Source: Cyclobacterium xiamenense (lineage in GTDB: Bacteria > Bacteroidota > Bacteroidia > Cytophagales > Cyclobacteriaceae). From it: a DNA stretch of 64,000 nucleotides. The stretch spans positions 186,001 through 250,000 of the forward strand of contig NZ_WIOK01000003.1 in the NCBI RefSeq assembly GCF_009467825.1, written 5' to 3'. The translations under genes and the position numbers were made by a program. Under the pieces are notes generated by a model that worked only from the letters and a program-made list of their open reading frames with translations, did no database searches and was not told the DNA's origin. Shown one piece after another: positions 1 through 9,041 of this stretch (within the stretch, counting starts at the first letter, position 1; every line of letters begins with the position of its first letter).

Positions 1-636
1 CAGGTTATACTCCAGGTAACCCTCTACCCTTCCGCAGGCCACGTAACACAAATCTACCGCGGCAGAACCGAGCCGTCGGAGCCCGTGGGTTTTTTTTAGA
101 AAATGGGCAAGCAAGTCAAGGTACTGGTCTGTTTTTCCTCCGGCATCGTACGGAAAGCCGGTCGCAACCAGGCTATTCCCCAGGTCCGCAGCAGTACTCA
201 CCCGAATGGGTTGGTCATTGCAGGTCGCTTCCGATCCCAGACTGGCCGCAAAACACTCGTCCAAATTGATTTCGTATACCACCCCGGAAAGGACTTCGTT
301 TCCTCGGGCCAGGGCGATTGATACGGCATAGGTTGGAATTCCGTGAACAAAATTGGTGGTCCCATCGAGGGGATCGACAATCCAGGTGAGTTCCTGTTTG
401 TCATCGGAACGGGTCCCCTCTTCCGTGATAAACCCCGCCTGCGGAAGCAATTCGGCCAATCCCTCGACGATGATCTTTTCCGCTCCTTTGTCCACGTACG
501 AAACCAGGTCATTAAAGCCCTTTTGCTCCACTTTTTCGCGATTGAAGCTCTTCCCTTCCTCCCGAATGAATGCGCCGGCATGCCGGGCCAGCACGGCTAC
601 TTCCCGGGTGACCCTTTCCAATTCAAGTTTGTCCAT
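1..636 (-). CDS. Inositol monophosphatase family protein (3' end cut off)
   Basis: Mg-dependent phosphatase of the IMPase/SuhB family, which removes phosphate from myo-inositol 1-phosphate or related sugar phosphates in the cytoplasm. Translating the complement from the ATG at 636 gives 212 residues with no stop before the window edge. Visible metal-site residues are the EE pair at 72-73 (ITEEGT) and the WIVDPLDGTTNF motif at 85-96 with Asp88 and Asp91; the later W-D motif that supplies the third metal ligand lies beyond position 1. Its ATG shares one base with the rsmI stop (TAATG), so the two are probably translationally coupled. The family is certain; the natural substrate is not. Confidence 0.9.
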   Translation of the reverse strand, partial: MDKLELERVTREVAVLARHAGAFIREEGKSFNREKVEQKGFNDLVSYVDKGAEKIIVEGLAELLPQAGFITEEGTRSDDKQELTWIVDPLDGTTNFVHGIPTYAVSIALARGNEVLSGVVYEINLDECFAASLGSEATCNDQPIRVSTAADLGNSLVATGFPYDAGGKTDQYLDLLAHFLKKTHGLRRLGSAAVDLCYVACGRVEGYLEYNL

Positions 637-1319
637 TATTTTCCCGAAACCGTGATAACGATTTCTCCTTTAAGTGTATGTTCGTTATAGTAATCTAGAA
701 TTTCCATCAGGCTGCCGCGGATATTTTCCTCATGCATCTTGGTCATTTCCCGACTCACGCAGGCCTGCCTTTCCGGTCCAAACGTCTCGGATAACTGTTG
801 CAGGGTCTTTAGCAGCCGGTGTGGAGATTCGTAGAAAACCATGGTCCGTGTTTCGTCCTTCAGGGATTGTAGGCGGGTATTTCTTCCTTTTTTATGCGGC
901 AAGAAGCCTTCAAATACGAATCGGTCGTTGGGTAGCCCGGAATTGACAAGAGCGGGTATGATGGCGGTGGCGCCAGGGAGGCTGCAAACCTCAAATCCTG
1001 CGCCAATGGCCTCCCTGACCAACAAAAAGCCAGGATCTGAAATCCCGGGGGTGCCGGCATCCGTTATCAAGGCGAAAACCATCCCTTCACCCATTCTTTT
1101 TAAAATCCGGGAAATACTTTGGTGTTCGTTATGAATGTGATAGCTCTCCAACGGCCGCCGAACGGCATGGTGTTTTAGCAACTTACCGGACGTTCGCGTA
1201 TCTTCTGCTAAGATCACATCCACTTCCTGGAGCGTTTCCAGGGCCCTAAGTGTAATGTCCTTCAGGTTGCCTATTGGCGTGGGTACCAAAAATAGGCTCG
1301 TGGAAGCACTTTCCGCCAT
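636..1319 (-). CDS. rsmI: 16S rRNA (cytidine(1402)-2'-O)-methyltransferase RsmI
   Basis: SAM-dependent enzyme that 2'-O-methylates C1402 in the decoding centre of 16S rRNA. The 227-residue protein shows the tetrapyrrole-methylase fold signatures in order: PTPIGNL at 13-19, AEDTR at 38-42, ITDAGTPGISDPG at 85-97 and LPGATA near 113. It is shorter than the Escherichia coli protein and lacks the extra C-terminal domain, as is usual in this phylum. The start overlaps the stop of the upstream pterin dehydratase by one base, and its own stop overlaps the next start, giving a tightly packed minus-strand operon. Confidence 0.95.
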   Translation of the reverse strand: MAESASTSLFLVPTPIGNLKDITLRALETLQEVDVILAEDTRTSGKLLKHHAVRRPLESYHIHNEHQSISRILKRMGEGMVFALITDAGTPGISDPGFLLVREAIGAGFEVCSLPGATAIIPALVNSGLPNDRFVFEGFLPHKKGRNTRLQSLKDETRTMVFYESPHRLLKTLQQLSETFGPERQACVSREMTKMHEENIRGSLMEILDYYNEHTLKGEIVITVSGK

Positions 1320-1549
1320 TAGAGTATCGCCGCTATGGCTTCTGCCAATTTTCTATCTTTTTCTGTAATGGTATTGCCCTGATCGTGGGTAGTCAGTTCT
1401 ATCTGTACCTTGTTGTAGACATTACTCCAGTTGGGATGGTGCTCGTGAGCCTCGGCGAGAAAGGCTACACGCGTCATAAAGGCAAAAGCCTCCTGAAAGT
1501 CCTTAAACTCGAATGTTTGTGTCAACTTATTATCTTCTTCTTTCCACAT
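1319..1549 (-). CDS. phhB: 4a-hydroxytetrahydrobiopterin (pterin-4a-carbinolamine) dehydratase
   Basis: Small 76-residue enzyme of the PCD/DCoH family, which dehydrates 4a-hydroxytetrahydrobiopterin during pterin recycling and can act as a moonlighting partner. The family signature is intact: [13 protein letters not shown] at 36-48 and the TTHD motif at 53-56, which include the catalytic histidines His37, His38 and His55. Length matches the family. No aromatic amino acid hydroxylase is visible in the window, so its pterin substrate here is inferred. It sits between the DUF493 gene and rsmI, with a one-base TAATG overlap to rsmI. Confidence 0.92.
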   Translation of the reverse strand: MWKEEDNKLTQTFEFKDFQEAFAFMTRVAFLAEAHEHHPNWSNVYNKVQIELTTHDQGNTITEKDRKLAEAIAAIL

Positions 1550-1560
1550 ATCTTGGTTGG

Positions 1561-1827
1561 TTATAGTGATACTACTCCTTCAATTTTTGCAGCCGCTTTG
1601 TACACCTCGATGATCGATTGGCTGTCTGGCATCATTGCCTTGATGGTGGCACTGGTATATTTTCCCTTCGATGAAACGCGTAATTTCATCTCATGGCCAG
1701 GCAATAAGGCAGCTACTTCTCCTTCTTTGCCGGTGGGCACAATAAACTTAAACATGTACAACGCAGGAAAACTGGTTTGATTTTCCAGTTTTTCCTTAAA
1801 TGAATCGGTGTCGAATTTACTGCTCAT
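1561..1827 (-). CDS. DUF493 family protein
   Basis: An 88-residue cytosolic protein resembling the DUF493 (YbeD-like) family: it has the characteristic [12 protein letters not shown] stretch, the SSKGKYTS segment and the [18 protein letters not shown]-terminus. YbeD-like proteins have an ACT-like fold; the molecular role is unknown, and I do not assign one. An ATG at 1827 is preferred over a TTG four codons upstream because it begins the conserved part. It heads the short minus-strand cluster that continues into the pterin dehydratase 11 bases downstream. Confidence 0.85.
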   Translation of the reverse strand: MSSKFDTDSFKEKLENQTSFPALYMFKFIVPTGKEGEVAALLPGHEMKLRVSSKGKYTSATIKAMMPDSQSIIEVYKAAAKIEGVVSL

Positions 1828-1877
1828 ATACGTTTGCAACGATTTTTACAGCAAATTAAATCCCTAAAAACCAAAAA

Positions 1878-1903
1878 ATCCCATCCTTCGAAAAGGATGG
1901 GAT
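1878..1903 (-). terminator. Rho-independent terminator of the envelope operon
   Basis: Perfect 11-bp stem (1878-1888 with 1893-1903) around a CGAA tetraloop, followed on the minus strand by a run of six T (complement of 1873-1878). It sits 24 bases after the stop of the PpiD-like gene and before the DUF493 gene, so it separates two minus-strand units. Confidence 0.85.
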
Positions 1904-1926
1904 AAAATTTTTGCTTAATTCTGGTA

Positions 1927-4041
1927 TTAAAAGAACTTATACCGATAATCCTTTACTTCTGCCAGCTCTTCCATAGCCATCATGATCATGTAGCCCGTTC
2001 GCTGGGAAGCATTTGCCGTCAATTCGTTTTGATAGCGGGTGTAGTCGGCTATTTCGGATGCGGGGATAATGTCGTTCAATTGGGCAACGATGACACCAAT
2101 ATCCTCTTGGATCGGATCGGTCATTTCCCCGGACTCGCGTAATCCAAAAATAGCGCCAACTGCCTTCGGCGCAAATCCTACACCAGGCAATACGCTCGCG
2201 TTCATACGTAAATCAGGTGTTGACCCGATGGATGCATCGGGGAAGACCTCTTTAATCGCCTCCAATGTTTCCAAACCGGATATTTTCTCCTTAATGTACG
2301 CTGCTTTCTTCTCGTTTTTCAGTTGGTTGGTCGCCTGAGCTTTTATCTCGGGATTGGCAATCGTTCCGTCACCCTCCTCTGTCTTGCCGGAAAGCAACGC
2401 CACCACGTAGGCATCATCGAGTTCGAAAACGTCAGAAACTGTACCCACTGAAGCGTCATTGAATGCCCATCGAACGATCTCCCGGGCACCGGTCATGTTA
2501 TTTAACGAGCGAGCTGTGGGCCCCACACCAATGGCTGACACTACCTGGTAATCCTCCTTCTCGGCGTTTGCTTCGAAGGTGGTGGCATTGGTAGAATTTG
2601 CCGCAAAGTAATCGGCATTTCGGAATATGTCGTTTCGGGTAATGTCACTGGCAATCAACTCCAATTCCAAAACAGCCAATTTTTTGGTTTCTGTCTGCGG
2701 CATCTCTGTCACCTTGATGATGTGAAATCCGTATTCAGTTTCCACCAGTCGGTTGATTACCCCTTCGCTTCTTGCACTGAAAACGGCATCGGCAAACTCC
2801 GTGACAAAATCATCCCGGAAAAACCATCCCAGATCCCCGCCTCGCTGCGAGGTAGCGTCTTCGCCATACTGGGCGGCTGCAACCTCAAAGTTTCCGGTTT
2901 CATTGACTTCCTCCAACACTTCCTGGGCCCGGGCCCGAACTTGTTCTTTGGCTTCGCCTTCCAATCCTTCGGCATTCAACAATATGTGACTGGCCCTCAT
3001 TCGCGGCGCGCCATCGTACCTATCGGAAATCTTATAGGCTACATAACTGGAATTATTGCTCAGAAAAGGACCATACACCACTCCTGTCTCGGGTTCTTCT
3101 ACATTGTTGCTAAAGTTCACCGGAAGCGGATCTCCCGGGTTGATGGTTTGGAAAGGATTCTGCGCTTCAGAGTTCCGCACCACAAACGCAGAATCATTGG
3201 ATGCCTCCCTCAGTTCGGCGACAAGGCCATTGATTTGTTCCAGCGTGGCAGCAGAATCTTCCGGGCTAGGATGAAGGGGAAACCGTACGTAACGCAGTCC
3301 CCTGCTTTCCGTAACTTTAAACTTTTCTTGGTTTTTGCTGATATACGATCGGACTTCGGAATCGGATACCTGTACCAGTGAATCGGAGACGGCATAATAC
3401 GGAATCTGTATGTGCCGTACGTCGGCAATGGTATTCGCCATCTTATGCTGAAGCTGCCCCTCCGTCGTCGTGGCGTACTCTGAGGTGGCCAGAATATTAT
3501 CGTATTTGATCCGTAAACGGGAATCGGCAAATAACTTTTCCTGTTGTGCCCAAAACATTTGCTGCTGAGGATCCGCCGTTTGAAGAGATTGAAGAAAGGT
3601 CACCAATTGATCCCGGTCAAATTCTCCGGTTTGGGGGTTGGTGAGTTGCCGCCGCAATTCGCCAATGATGTTTTTTCCCTGCACCATGTCGACCAGCTCC
3701 TCGTCCGAAACGACCAGACCTAGTTCCTGGTATTGTTGGGAAAAGATCTTTTCCACGATCAAGGCCTGCCAGGCTTGCTCCCGAATACTAGATAACTCGT
3801 TTTCATTGGGGTTTCTACCCGTATTTTGCTGAAAACTCATTTTGGTCTGTTCGATTTTCTGAACGTATTCGTCATAGGAAATGTCTTCTCCGGCTATTTC
3901 TCCGACTGTGGTCCGACTGGACCCCAGAATAGTGGAATTTGGGCCCAAAATATCCCCGCCTACCAAAAAGAAAATCAGTCCCACCGCAATCACACCGATC
4001 GCAAGTCCTGTCCTTTGTCTAATTTGTTTTATTAATGCCAT
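1927..4041 (-). CDS. PpiD-like periplasmic peptidyl-prolyl isomerase/chaperone
   Basis: Inner-membrane-anchored folding factor of the PpiD/SurA group, 704 residues, acting on outer-membrane proteins as they leave the Sec channel. Evidence: a short cytosolic start, one membrane segment at about 12-30 (LAIGVIAVGLIFFLVGGDI), a SurA_N-like chaperone region at 50-200, and a parvulin domain near 345-450 with RASHILL, the RGGDLGWF motif and EYGFHIIKV. A second, degenerate C-terminal PpiC-like half follows. The gene is the last of the coaX-to-ppiD minus-strand series and is followed by a strong terminator. The parvulin active site looks intact, though PpiD isomerase activity is weak in other species. 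Confidence 0.9.
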   Translation of the reverse strand: MALIKQIRQRTGLAIGVIAVGLIFFLVGGDILGPNSTILGSSRTTVGEIAGEDISYDEYVQKIEQTKMSFQQNTGRNPNENELSSIREQAWQALIVEKIFSQQYQELGLVVSDEELVDMVQGKNIIGELRRQLTNPQTGEFDRDQLVTFLQSLQTADPQQQMFWAQQEKLFADSRLRIKYDNILATSEYATTTEGQLQHKMANTIADVRHIQIPYYAVSDSLVQVSDSEVRSYISKNQEKFKVTESRGLRYVRFPLHPSPEDSAATLEQINGLVAELREASNDSAFVVRNSEAQNPFQTINPGDPLPVNFSNNVEEPETGVVYGPFLSNNSSYVAYKISDRYDGAPRMRASHILLNAEGLEGEAKEQVRARAQEVLEEVNETGNFEVAAAQYGEDATSQRGGDLGWFFRDDFVTEFADAVFSARSEGVINRLVETEYGFHIIKVTEMPQTETKKLAVLELELIASDITRNDIFRNADYFAANSTNATTFEANAEKEDYQVVSAIGVGPTARSLNNMTGAREIVRWAFNDASVGTVSDVFELDDAYVVALLSGKTEEGDGTIANPEIKAQATNQLKNEKKAAYIKEKISGLETLEAIKEVFPDASIGSTPDLRMNASVLPGVGFAPKAVGAIFGLRESGEMTDPIQEDIGVIVAQLNDIIPASEIADYTRYQNELTANASQRTGYMIMMAMEELAEVKDYRYKFF

Positions 4042-4135
4042 TATCCTGTTTTTTGCAGTGTCGCAAAATAATTACATCTGAAGGTAAATTCAAAATATTA
4101 CCTCATCTATAAATCAGTTATTTCTGCGACACGGG

Positions 4136-5398
4136 TTATTCCTCTAATTTAATTTTTATGGTATCGATCCGGTGGTCCTGTTTGGAAACAACCGTAAAGG
4201 TAAATGGACCGTAAGTTACCGACTCTCCCTTTTGCGGAATGCTCTCCGTTAGCGACAGAATGAATCCAGCCAACGTCTCAAATTCTCCTTCGGGAAGGTT
4301 CCATTCGTATTTTTCATTGATGTAGTCAATCTCGTGCCGGGCACTTAATAGGTACTCCTGCTCGGAAATTTTTTGCTCGATCAGGTCATCGCTGTCGTAC
4401 TCGTCCTCAATCTCCCCAAAAATCTCTTCGATGATATCTTCCATACTGACGATCCCGCTCGTTCCACCGAATTCATCCACTACCAGGGCAAGGCTTTTTC
4501 TCTCCTTAATAAACTGTACCAATAATTCGTTGGCCAGGGCGGACTCGGGTACAATGATGATTGGGGTCAGTATGTCCTCAATGGACTTCGGTTTTTTAAA
4601 CAATTCCAGGTGGTGACAGTACCCGATAACATCGTCGATTGTTTCCTTATAAATGATGATTTTGGAGTGCCCGCTTTCTACAAAAACACTTTTTAAATCG
4701 GCAATGGGATCTTCTACTTCCACAGCCACGATATCCGTCCGGGGCACCATACACTCCCTGACTTTCACTTTCTTGAAATCGACCGCATTATCAAAGATCT
4801 TGGCATCGATGTCCACGTCCTCACCTTTGGTATCCAGGTAGTTTTGGATGAAGCTGTTTAAATCGGTAATGGTAAACGCCGGCCGGTCTTCGTTGTAATC
4901 CAGTTTCAGCACTTTAGTAATCGTAAATTTGGAAAGCCCCACCACTATCCAAACTACGGGGTACAAGAAGTAATAGATGAGTACAAAAGGAAAGGAAAAA
5001 ACCGTCAACATACTGTTGGGATTCAGAATAAAAATGCTTTTAGGGATGAATTCCGCCGTAATCAGTACCACAATGGTAGAAACGACGGTTTGAACCACCA
5101 TCACTCCCGCCTGGGTATTGATCGCTTCGGGCAAAAGGTACCCCAAGGGTGGCCCCAACAAATACGCCATAAAAATACCATATAAAACCAGACTGATCGT
5201 GTTTCCCATCAGGGTGGTCCCGATAAACTGGCCGGGGTTTTGAATGAAATTGGACAAAATCCTGCCGGAAATTTTCCCTTGCTTGCTTTGCAGCTCAATG
5301 TGCAGGCGGTTTGCCGACACAAATGCAATCTCCATTCCCGAAAAAAGGGCGGAAAACAATAAACTTACCACGACCAGGAGAAAATACTGCTCATCCAT
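4136..5398 (-). CDS. CNNM/CorC (HlyC) family membrane protein with CBS pair
   Basis: 420-residue membrane protein of the CNNM family, implicated in Mg2+ transport or efflux. N-terminal DUF21 domain with about four hydrophobic segments in residues 1-170, including the SGMEIAFVSANR motif near 20-31; a CBS pair follows at about 205-330 (VRECMVPRTDI, then LALVVDEFGGTSGIV) and a CorC_HlyC domain ends the protein at 345-420. Gliding protein GldE of flavobacteria belongs to the same superfamily, but nothing here distinguishes it from the general paralogue, so no symbol is given. It overlaps the preceding small membrane-protein gene by eight bases. Confidence 0.9.
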   Translation of the reverse strand: MDEQYFLLVVVSLLFSALFSGMEIAFVSANRLHIELQSKQGKISGRILSNFIQNPGQFIGTTLMGNTISLVLYGIFMAYLLGPPLGYLLPEAINTQAGVMVVQTVVSTIVVLITAEFIPKSIFILNPNSMLTVFSFPFVLIYYFLYPVVWIVVGLSKFTITKVLKLDYNEDRPAFTITDLNSFIQNYLDTKGEDVDIDAKIFDNAVDFKKVKVRECMVPRTDIVAVEVEDPIADLKSVFVESGHSKIIIYKETIDDVIGYCHHLELFKKPKSIEDILTPIIIVPESALANELLVQFIKERKSLALVVDEFGGTSGIVSMEDIIEEIFGEIEDEYDSDDLIEQKISEQEYLLSARHEIDYINEKYEWNLPEGEFETLAGFILSLTESIPQKGESVTYGPFTFTVVSKQDHRIDTIKIKLEE

Positions 5399-5612
5399 TG
5401 GACTTACGTTTTTTTGATTTGTTGCCTTTTTGCTCCTTTTTTTTCTCTGCCTGTTCGTCCTTATTCCTGCGGTACATGTGCCAAAACAGCAACATCACCG
5501 CAAACATAAAAAACGGATACGATGCCACGATGCCTGTCTTCATGGTGAGGTGGGCGCCAATAACCACCATGGCGGCGGCTAAAGATAGTAAAATGGTACT
5601 CGTCAATTTCAT
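5391..5612 (-). CDS. Small membrane protein, function unknown
   Basis: 73-residue protein with two hydrophobic stretches (about 5-25 and 28-46) and a highly basic C-terminal tail of Lys, Arg, Glu and Asn after residue 48. I do not recognise a named family. It lies between lptC and the CNNM gene, overlapping the latter by eight bases and starting ten bases after the lptC stop, which argues that it is a real, co-translated gene rather than a chance frame. The context suggests an inner-membrane role near lipopolysaccharide export, but that is inference only. Confidence 0.7.
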   Translation of the reverse strand: MKLTSTILLSLAAAMVVIGAHLTMKTGIVASYPFFMFAVMLLFWHMYRRNKDEQAEKKKEQKGNKSKKRKSNG

Positions 5613-5621
5613 TCGTACGAC

Positions 5622-6167
5622 TTAAAGTGCATTTTCGATTTCCCCGCTCACATTTGTAAATGTATACTCGTTAAACCCCTCATCAGCCTCCATCCCGGTT
5701 CCTTTGATAATCTGATCCGGCTCTTCTACAGTAACGAACTTTTCCGTGTAAATTTTTTTCTTGCCCGGATCCCAAAATAACTCCTCGGAAGATAATTTTT
5801 GTTCCTTCTTTAAATTCTCTACCTGTACGTCCCCTTCGCCGCGGTACAAATTATTTTTACGGTCATAATATCCCCGATCGGCGCGAATCGTCGTGCTCAA
5901 GGTCCCATCTCTGTCAAAGAAGTGAATCACGATGCCTTCCGGAAACTCGGTATCCCGATTCAAATATTCAAGTTGTTTCGCTGCCATCAATTTGGTTCGT
6001 ACCAACGCCGAATCGCTGTGTAAGAGCTCAATTTCGTGGCTGATGCGGTAGGGGCCCTCGTAATTCTCCAATTGGCTTTTATCCACGTCTTCCCGACAAG
6101 AAAACAACGCGCCAAAAAGGAGGATGCCCCACATCCATGCCTTCGGAAATACAACATGCCAATTCAT
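5622..6167 (-). CDS. lptC: LPS export periplasmic lipoprotein LptC
   Basis: LptC-family component of the Lpt bridge that moves lipopolysaccharide from the inner membrane across the periplasm. Start chosen at the ATG at 6167, which gives a 181-residue protein beginning MNWHVVF with a hydrophobic segment and a lipoprotein-type Cys at residue 24 (ALFSC); an upstream ATG at 6221 would add a charged leader without a clean signal peptide. The body shows the LptC/OstA-like pattern GIVIHFFDRDG, TTIRADRGYY, YRGEGDVQVEN and a C-terminal GTGMEADEGFNEYTF. A lipid-anchored LptC rather than a transmembrane one is a common Bacteroidota variant. Followed by the small membrane gene and the CNNM gene. Confidence 0.88.
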   Translation of the reverse strand: MNWHVVFPKAWMWGILLFGALFSCREDVDKSQLENYEGPYRISHEIELLHSDSALVRTKLMAAKQLEYLNRDTEFPEGIVIHFFDRDGTLSTTIRADRGYYDRKNNLYRGEGDVQVENLKKEQKLSSEELFWDPGKKKIYTEKFVTVEEPDQIIKGTGMEADEGFNEYTFTNVSGEIENAL

Positions 6168-6353
6168 TTCTGACAAGCCGCCAATCCCACAGCGATTTAT
6201 TTTGAAACTCTTATGGTTCATATACCGGTGCAAAGATACGTACAATTTTCAGAGGAATATTCGATAGCGAGGAGTATTCCTATCCAGCTTGACAAAGCAA
6301 TCCGGCATAGGGTTTTATTTTTTCCTCCCGTAGAAATCAGTGAGCGTAAATGC

Positions 6354-6382
6354 AAAAAGGCGGTAGTGCTACCGCCTTTTTT
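6354..6382 (-). terminator. Hairpin terminator (possibly bidirectional) after the TPR gene
   Basis: GGCGGTA pairs with TACCGCC around GTGC (6359-6376), extended by AAAAA on the left and TTTTT on the right, so a T-run follows the stem on either strand. It lies between the TPR gene ending at 6436 and lptC starting at 6167, so part of the transcription probably ends here before lptC. Confidence 0.75.
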
Positions 6383-6435
6383 TTTGCTTATTGGCTAACT
6401 CGGACTACACAGAGAAAAAGGTAGTCCCGGACACA

Positions 6436-7755
6436 TCAATCTCTGGTTGCGAGGGTAACCGTCTGGCCTACCCAACAGCCGGTACTAATCGTATCGCCTA
6501 CCTGGAATCCTTCGGTAAAGAGTTCTTCCTTTGATGGGAACCTTGATTTTGCATTTGCCATTCCCTGGCTATCGCCCGCCCGTGCATAGGCATTGTAGGC
6601 GGCAATGTATATGGAGTAATCTTTCACCCGGCTCTGACCTCCTTTGCAATCGTTAGACGAGGACATGATCAAGCCTCCGATAAAGGAATACGCGTCGGAT
6701 TCTCTCTCTTCATTCAACTCCGCTGCTTTCAAGGCAGAGGAGCGGGCCTGACTTTTTCTTCCCAGGTTGGCATGAACTTTTGCCATATCCCAGTGAATTT
6801 CCGCTTTTTGCTCGTCGGTTTCGGCAAGCGTCAGTGCTTTTTCGAACAGCTCACCCGCTTTTGCGTATTCTGAGTTTTGCATGTAACGCATGCCCCGCAC
6901 CTGAGAGGTACTGAACGTAGGGCTGTCGTTATCGATGGTCTCAAGTGCCTTCAGGAAAATATCGCTGCTGGTACACTTCTCTTTGATCGAGTACTGAAAT
7001 ATCTGTTTCGCTAGCTTCAGGTTCGTGGGGTCCGCTGTCAACTTGGGGCCCATGTTGTTTTCGATAAACTCACAGTTGATAATATCCATCGCCGCCAACA
7101 ACTGCTCGAGCGTTCCCTTGGAGGTGGCTACGTTTTGACCGGCAGCTTCGTCTTCGTCAAGTTTGGTCATGATGAATTCGTACTTGCCGATCACTTCATC
7201 TGGGGTGTACGCCTTGTTAAACGCGAAGTTTCGGTAGACCGCATCGAAATACGCAGCGTTCAATGACGATGGCTCCAGTTTCCCGTGGATTTCGATGGTT
7301 CGTTCAAACAGTTTCGTCGCAATGTCTACTTTGTCTTTGTTGCCTTTGTAAAACTTGTACGCGTAATATGCCTTGTTTGCGATCCATTGTGGTTCGTTGT
7401 CATATAACTCGTTCCGCAGGTCATATATCGTCAACACCGAATCCTGGAAGGAAGCGATCTCTGCTTCGTCCGTTGCCAGTTCAGCGGCACCTTCGTAGAC
7501 TTTTACGCCGTTGATGTAAAGCGCCTCATTCAAATCCGGCGCGTTTGTCAATAACCAGTGCAGGGGACCTTTGGCTTTTAGGAACTCCTCTGCTTTCATG
7601 TAGTCATTGTAAGCCGCATTGTATTCCCGGGCCTTTGCTTCCATTGCCTGATCGGATGGCCAATTCCAGTTGTCTTGCGCCTGAACCAGTCCAACCATGA
7701 GGAAGGACAAACATCCGATAATTGCCGATTTAATTTTCATGTTTGTCAACATCAT
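6436..7755 (-). CDS. Exported tetratricopeptide-repeat protein
   Basis: 439-residue secreted or periplasmic TPR protein. The N-terminus carries a signal peptide (MKIKSAIIGCLSFLMVGL then VQAQ) that begins either at the reported ATG or at the ATG at 7740. The body is helical with recognisable TPR units in the second half, for example YMQNSEYAKAGELFEKALTL followed by AEIHWDMAKVHANLGRKSQA. TPR arrays mediate protein contacts; no enzyme motif is present and the partner is unknown. The ATG at 7755 overlaps the stop of the upstream barrel gene (ATGA), so the pair is likely translated together and may function together at the outer membrane. Confidence 0.85.
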   Translation of the reverse strand: MMLTNMKIKSAIIGCLSFLMVGLVQAQDNWNWPSDQAMEAKAREYNAAYNDYMKAEEFLKAKGPLHWLLTNAPDLNEALYINGVKVYEGAAELATDEAEIASFQDSVLTIYDLRNELYDNEPQWIANKAYYAYKFYKGNKDKVDIATKLFERTIEIHGKLEPSSLNAAYFDAVYRNFAFNKAYTPDEVIGKYEFIMTKLDEDEAAGQNVATSKGTLEQLLAAMDIINCEFIENNMGPKLTADPTNLKLAKQIFQYSIKEKCTSSDIFLKALETIDNDSPTFSTSQVRGMRYMQNSEYAKAGELFEKALTLAETDEQKAEIHWDMAKVHANLGRKSQARSSALKAAELNEERESDAYSFIGGLIMSSSNDCKGGQSRVKDYSIYIAAYNAYARAGDSQGMANAKSRFPSKEELFTEGFQVGDTISTGCWVGQTVTLATRD

Positions 7756-9041
7756 TCAAATACTTTTTTGTAAAACCAACTGTTGTCATTTATTGAAATT
7801 CCTAACGAAACTTTAAAATAATTTTCCCTTACCAACCCATCACTGACCGTTCCTCTGGTGCCTACCTTAACCGCCACATTTAATAAGGATAGGCTGTACA
7901 CCGGTATGCTGGTACCAAAATTAATGCCAATATCATCAATTTGGTTCTGGTTCAGCAGGTAGGGAAGTCGCTCGTATTCCAGGCCAGCCCGGAACGTTGA
8001 CCTGCTCAACATGCTCTCCATTGAAAAGGCATTCGGTATGTATTGCCCCCCCAGTGCCAGTTTAAACGCATTTTGCAGATTCCCCTCACTGGCATTAAAA
8101 TCCCTAAAATCGGTAAAATCCTGAAACTGCGCTTCTACTCCTATAGCAAATTTATTAATTTTTTCATAAGTTACACCATAACCTATCTTATTAGGCAGAA
8201 AAATACTTCCCGAAATATTATCTGCCAGCACATCTCCGGGTGAATTGGGAATGCTAGCTTGGCCCGATTCTGCCATTTTTGCAAACTCTTTTCCATTAAT
8301 ATCTCCATACATGTGATAGATGGCGCCCAGATTCAGGTATTTTTCATCTCCCAGCGGCTGCGCATAAAAAATACTCGCCTTGAAGGTGACGTCGCTGAAC
8401 GTCAGTCGTTCGTAATATTCCGAAGAAATACCGATTCCATTCATGGCCGTATCCAATAGATCCAATTGGTTGGTACGGATTGTCGATCCAAAGGTGTAAG
8501 CACCTTCCAAGCCCAGGCTTAGGCTCTTGTACACCTGAAAGCCGCCCTGCAGGTAGACCTGACTCAACCCTCCCCTGCCTTCGATAATGTTCTGCGCCAC
8601 CAAATCCGTATTGGTAACTGGAGAATTGACTGTAATGTTATAATCAACCCCGGTTAACTGGTTCAATCCCAGACCCATGGTAAACTTTCGGGGGATCACG
8701 GGAAAAGACATGGCTACATAACTGAGGCCCCCGCCGTCCAATTGTTCGGAGCTGGATTCGGTGGCCGCAGACATTTGGTTGTAGTTCAATGCGGCCTGAA
8801 AACTATAGGCCGTGTTTTTTACCGAAATCGCGGGATTGACATGATTGACGCTGTAACTATTGCCAAAGCTAATTCCCATGCCCCCCATTCCCTGGTTTTG
8901 GGTCAGTCCGGAATTATTAAAAACCCCTACTCCCAGTGAACTGTAGGTAGAGGAGGAAAATTGTGCAAAACTGGTATGGTGAATGACCGCAAATCCCAGG
9001 AAAAATCCCAGGCTGGTCACAAGTAGTTTAGTTCTCGACAT
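7752..9041 (-). CDS. Outer-membrane beta-barrel protein, FadL/OmpP1-like
   Basis: 429-residue protein with a cleavable signal peptide (hydrophobic 5-25, HTSFAQ cleavage region) and alternating strand-like segments with many Gly and aromatic residues typical of an outer-membrane barrel. The start of the mature protein (SSSTYSSLGVGVF ... GMGGMGISF ... VNPAS-like VNPAI) is reminiscent of FadL/OmpP1-type transporters in Bacteroidota, but no specific substrate can be read from the sequence. It overlaps coaX upstream by 14 bases and the TPR gene downstream by four, an arrangement that suggests a fixed three-gene unit. Confidence 0.85.
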   Translation of the reverse strand: MSRTKLLVTSLGFFLGFAVIHHTSFAQFSSSTYSSLGVGVFNNSGLTQNQGMGGMGISFGNSYSVNHVNPAISVKNTAYSFQAALNYNQMSAATESSSEQLDGGGLSYVAMSFPVIPRKFTMGLGLNQLTGVDYNITVNSPVTNTDLVAQNIIEGRGGLSQVYLQGGFQVYKSLSLGLEGAYTFGSTIRTNQLDLLDTAMNGIGISSEYYERLTFSDVTFKASIFYAQPLGDEKYLNLGAIYHMYGDINGKEFAKMAESGQASIPNSPGDVLADNISGSIFLPNKIGYGVTYEKINKFAIGVEAQFQDFTDFRDFNASEGNLQNAFKLALGGQYIPNAFSMESMLSRSTFRAGLEYERLPYLLNQNQIDDIGINFGTSIPVYSLSLLNVAVKVGTRGTVSDGLVRENYFKVSLGISINDNSWFYKKVFE

